From an uncultured Clostridium sp. (lineage in GTDB: Bacteria > Bacillota > Clostridia > Clostridiales > Clostridiaceae): 64,000 bases of DNA. The notes under the pieces are model-generated. The model saw only the letters and a list, made by a program, of their open reading frames with translations, did no database searches and was not told the origin of the DNA. The position numbers were made by a program, and so were the translations under genes. This document shows positions 62,029-64,000 of the stretch, piece after piece; the first letter of the stretch is position 1; each line of letters opens with the position of its first letter. The stretch is from assembly GCF_934754925.1 (NCBI RefSeq), contig NZ_CAKVJA010000002.1:62001-126000 (forward strand), written 5' to 3'.

Positions 62029-62820
62029 ATGAAAAAAACATTAAAAATATCTGGAATATTAAGTATTTTATCGGTTTTTGTTTTTTTATCTTTTGGATGT
62101 ACTAAGAAGGTTGAAATGGTTAGAGCAAATACAGCTGAAGAGGCAATTAATTTATTTAATACATATAATTTAGAGAATAATATAGAAGAAATGGTTAAGT
62201 TATATTCAAATGAATATATAGATTATATTGGATATGATGTAAATCAAATAATAAAAGTAATGAAAAAGAATAGAAAAGAGCTAAATATAAAATCTTCAAT
62301 AGTAAAAAGCATAGAAGATGTAAATGAAAATTTAAAAAAAGCAGTAGTGACTATTTCAGCGGTAGTGGATGAGGAAGAAACTATAGAAGATTATGTATAT
62401 GCATTAATAAAAGAAGATGATGGATGGTCAGTTTCACCAGATGGTATTATAGAATGTATAGACTTTGATGTTCCAATGAATAATGAAAAGGAATTAAATT
62501 TAAATTTAGTTAAAGAGGCAGTTCAATTTGATGGAGCACTAATAAGAGTTAATTTATATAATGCTACTAGTAATTCCTATGTTTTCGGTACAACAGATGA
62601 AAAAACTGAAATTGTAGTTGAGACAACAGAAGGCACATTTACAAGTGTAGTAGAAGAACCACAAAAGATAGAGAAAAAAGCGAGAAACTATTTCATAGCG
62701 AAGATAGAAAATTTAAAGGGTGATATAACAAAAGTTACAGTAACATCATTATTTGATCTTGATAAAGATGGAAATGCAATTTTAGATACAAAGAGAGATA
62801 TAACAGCATACAGTAAATAA
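62029..62820 (+). CDS. Putative lipoprotein of unknown function
   Basis: This 263-residue protein has a signal peptide (MKKTLKISGILSILSVFVFL) ending in a lipobox FGC, with the lipidated Cys near residue 24. The first half has a SnoaL/NTF2-like pattern (AEEAINLFNTYNLENNIEEM, then VYALIKEDDGWSV). The second half is beta-rich and Glu/Thr-rich. I do not recognise the exact family. A bidirectional terminator follows. Confidence 0.65.
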   Translation: MKKTLKISGILSILSVFVFLSFGCTKKVEMVRANTAEEAINLFNTYNLENNIEEMVKLYSNEYIDYIGYDVNQIIKVMKKNRKELNIKSSIVKSIEDVNENLKKAVVTISAVVDEEETIEDYVYALIKEDDGWSVSPDGIIECIDFDVPMNNEKELNLNLVKEAVQFDGALIRVNLYNATSNSYVFGTTDEKTEIVVETTEGTFTSVVEEPQKIEKKARNYFIAKIENLKGDITKVTVTSLFDLDKDGNAILDTKRDITAYSK

Positions 62821-62862
62821 AATAAATACCAGTAGCTTTTTAGCTATTGGTATTTATTTTAT
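62819..62862. terminator. Bidirectional terminator between convergent genes
   Basis: AAATAAATACCA and TAGCT pair with AGCTA and TGGTATTTATT. A- and T-rich flanks serve both strands. The stem overlaps the 3' ends of both the lipoprotein and DUF5685 genes. Confidence 0.8.
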
Positions 62863-63748
62863 TATTTTCTATTGCAGGTATTTTTTTTAAAATTTCATAA
62901 TATTTATTTATCATTCCTAAATTTATTATATTGTCTATAATACTATAATGTTTTTTAAAAGGAATTGTTTTAAGAAAATCACTGCAATTTACAAGACAAT
63001 TTGAAATATAAAAATCAATTTCGTTAATGCATGATAAAATTAATTCGTCAAAGTTCAATGAATTTGAGTTAAATAATACATTATAAGGATTGAAGTTATT
63101 GCTATTAATATCGTCTTTCAAATCATCAAGAGCATCTATTAAATAAATCCATTTTCCAATAAAATATCCAAGACTATATAGATTTTCCCGTAATATATGA
63201 GAATCATCTTCAAATTTATATGGAAAGTTACTTAAAATACTTCCCATTATATCACTAAAAGGATGTGTTATTTCGTCTAAAGAAGAGAGTTGTTTTGATT
63301 TTTCTAAATTTGATAACATGTCTATATTATTTGATATTTTATCAGAAAGAGTATCTAATTCAAGTAAGCTTTTTTTTGAAGATGAAGAAAGAAGAAATTT
63401 AAAAAGCTTACTTTTTACACTTTTGTCATCCTTTATGTTATCTTTCAGTTTATAATCAAAAAGAAGTATACTTAAATTAGCACAATAATTTAATGCATCT
63501 GTTTGTTTAGTTATTATAATTTTTCTGTTGGGGTGTCTTAAACATTTAATGGAATCGAAGATTAGTGGAGTGCTATAAAGCCCATCTAATAAGAATCCTA
63601 TAAAGGTTAAATCGTAGCTTAAACAAAATCTAGGAATATTACCATATTCTCGTTTAATTTCATTACACAATCCACAATAATAGCTTCTAAAGTATTCAAA
63701 TTCTTTAAACTTTAGTTCGCCTTTAAGAGGTGTAACATAGCCAAACAT
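62840..63748 (-). CDS. DUF5685 family protein
   Basis: This 302-residue protein starts MFGYVTPLKGELKFKEFEYF and continues YYCGLCNEIKREYG, a CxxC near the N-terminus, then CLSYDLTFIGFLLDG. A later Asp-rich YLIDALDDLKDD recalls the Asp motifs of all-alpha isoprenoid synthases, but this is weak. The family is common in Clostridia without a known function. The ribosome binding site is AAGGAG on the minus strand. It follows the Gly/Met/Asn-rich gene by about 40 bases, so they form an operon. Confidence 0.75.
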   Translation of the reverse strand: MFGYVTPLKGELKFKEFEYFRSYYCGLCNEIKREYGNIPRFCLSYDLTFIGFLLDGLYSTPLIFDSIKCLRHPNRKIIITKQTDALNYCANLSILLFDYKLKDNIKDDKSVKSKLFKFLLSSSSKKSLLELDTLSDKISNNIDMLSNLEKSKQLSSLDEITHPFSDIMGSILSNFPYKFEDDSHILRENLYSLGYFIGKWIYLIDALDDLKDDINSNNFNPYNVLFNSNSLNFDELILSCINEIDFYISNCLVNCSDFLKTIPFKKHYSIIDNIINLGMINKYYEILKKIPAIENNKINTNS

Positions 63749-63789
63749 TAAACTTCTCCTTTATTAAGATTAAAGTATTTAAAGAAATG

Positions 63790-64000
63790 TTAGCACATTC
63801 CACCGCCACCAGAGTTTCCACACATATTCATTCCATTTCCGCCACTCATTAAGCTTTGCATAAGCATGTTTTGCATAGGATTGCCTCCGCCCATGCCACC
63901 CATACCGTTCATCATATTAGCTATATTTCCCATAGGGTTAGTATTGTTAGTAGAATTCATTCCATTAGTAGGATTAGCACCACTCATAGGGTTAGCACCG
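63790..64000 (-). CDS. Gly/Met/Asn-rich protein, partial (5' end outside window)
   Basis: The frame is open to the window edge, so the start lies beyond 64000. The visible 69 or so residues are low complexity: repeated GANPMSGANPTNGMN-like units, then GGMGGGNPMQNMLMQSLMSG, ending NMCGNSGGGGMC. Two cysteines near the end could bind metal or crosslink. It is upstream of the DUF5685 gene. No function can be assigned. Confidence 0.6.
   Translation of the reverse strand, partial: GANPMSGANPTNGMNSTNNTNPMGNIANMMNGMGGMGGGNPMQNMLMQSLMSGGNGMNMCGNSGGGGMC

Noticed and set aside
1..64000. CRISPR array, prophage or insertion sequence
   Set aside because: No regularly spaced repeats, transposase, integrase or phage structural genes were seen on either strand.

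Overview
The window is AT-rich, with heavy use of A/T-ending codons, strong GGAGG-type ribosome binding sites and many short hairpin-plus-T terminators. Gene content and order fit a Clostridium sensu stricto or close relative: ffh-rpsP-khpA-rimM-trmD-rplS-rbgA-rnhB, comM-dprA-topA-codY, rpsB-tsf-pyrH-frr-uppS-cdsA-dxr-rseP-ispG, rimP-nusA-ylxR-ylxQ-infB-rbfA-nrnA-truB-ribF-rpsO-pnp, and an NfnAB electron-bifurcating pair. I cannot name the species. Nearly all genes are on the + strand. The exceptions are yraN, a cluster at 33.2-35.0 kb and the last two genes. I see no rRNA, tRNA, CRISPR, transposase or prophage genes.

Layout. (1) 1-9.9 kb: translation and tRNA modification genes, then DNA uptake/recombination and topoisomerase I. 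(2) 9.9-20.3 kb: codY, then an expression-to-envelope run covering ribosomal protein S2, EF-Ts, UMP kinase, ribosome recycling, undecaprenyl-PP and CDP-diacylglycerol synthesis, two MEP-pathway genes and the site-2 protease RseP. (3) 20.3-47.9 kb: a mosaic inserted between ispG and rimP, with polC in the middle. It holds a DUF21-only membrane protein, a FliB-like protein, Nudix and GNAT enzymes, RsgA, a NERD-zinc ribbon protein, RNase Z, an AEC permease, a methyltransferase, a small minus-strand cluster (lipoprotein, zinc ribbon, DUF1294, PlsY), a carbohydrate or glycerol-3-phosphate type ABC importer, a DHH phosphoesterase, an iron alcohol dehydrogenase, NfnAB, a helicase-like/LexA-like fusion and an aminotransferase. 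(4) 47.9-61 kb: the rimP-nusA-infB-pnp operon, an M16 peptidase, YmxH and aspartokinase. (5) 61-64 kb: a HesB-like protein, a ferritin-like protein, a lipoprotein, a DUF5685 protein and a Gly/Met/Asn-rich protein cut by the window edge.

The most unusual coding object is at 45045-46478. It joins a UvrD-like first helicase lobe (Walker A and a DExx box) to a complete LexA/S24 autoprotease domain with an Ala-Gly cleavage motif, Ser397 and Lys434. There is no DNA-binding helix-turn-helix and no second helicase lobe. Several RNA-level features also stand out. One is a short leader ORF upstream of rsgA whose hairpin competes with a possible anti-Shine-Dalgarno pairing. Another is a hairpin between the SD and start codon of khpA that restores normal spacing. 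There is also an orphan promoter/terminator unit (candidate sRNA, near 33968-34046), and structured leaders precede rplS, rpsB, rimP and rpsO.

Highly expressed genes (rpsP, rplS, rpsB, tsf, rpsO) use visibly more C-ending codons (AAC, TTC, ATC) than their neighbours. Start sites were chosen by ribosome binding site, so many differ from the longest ORF.
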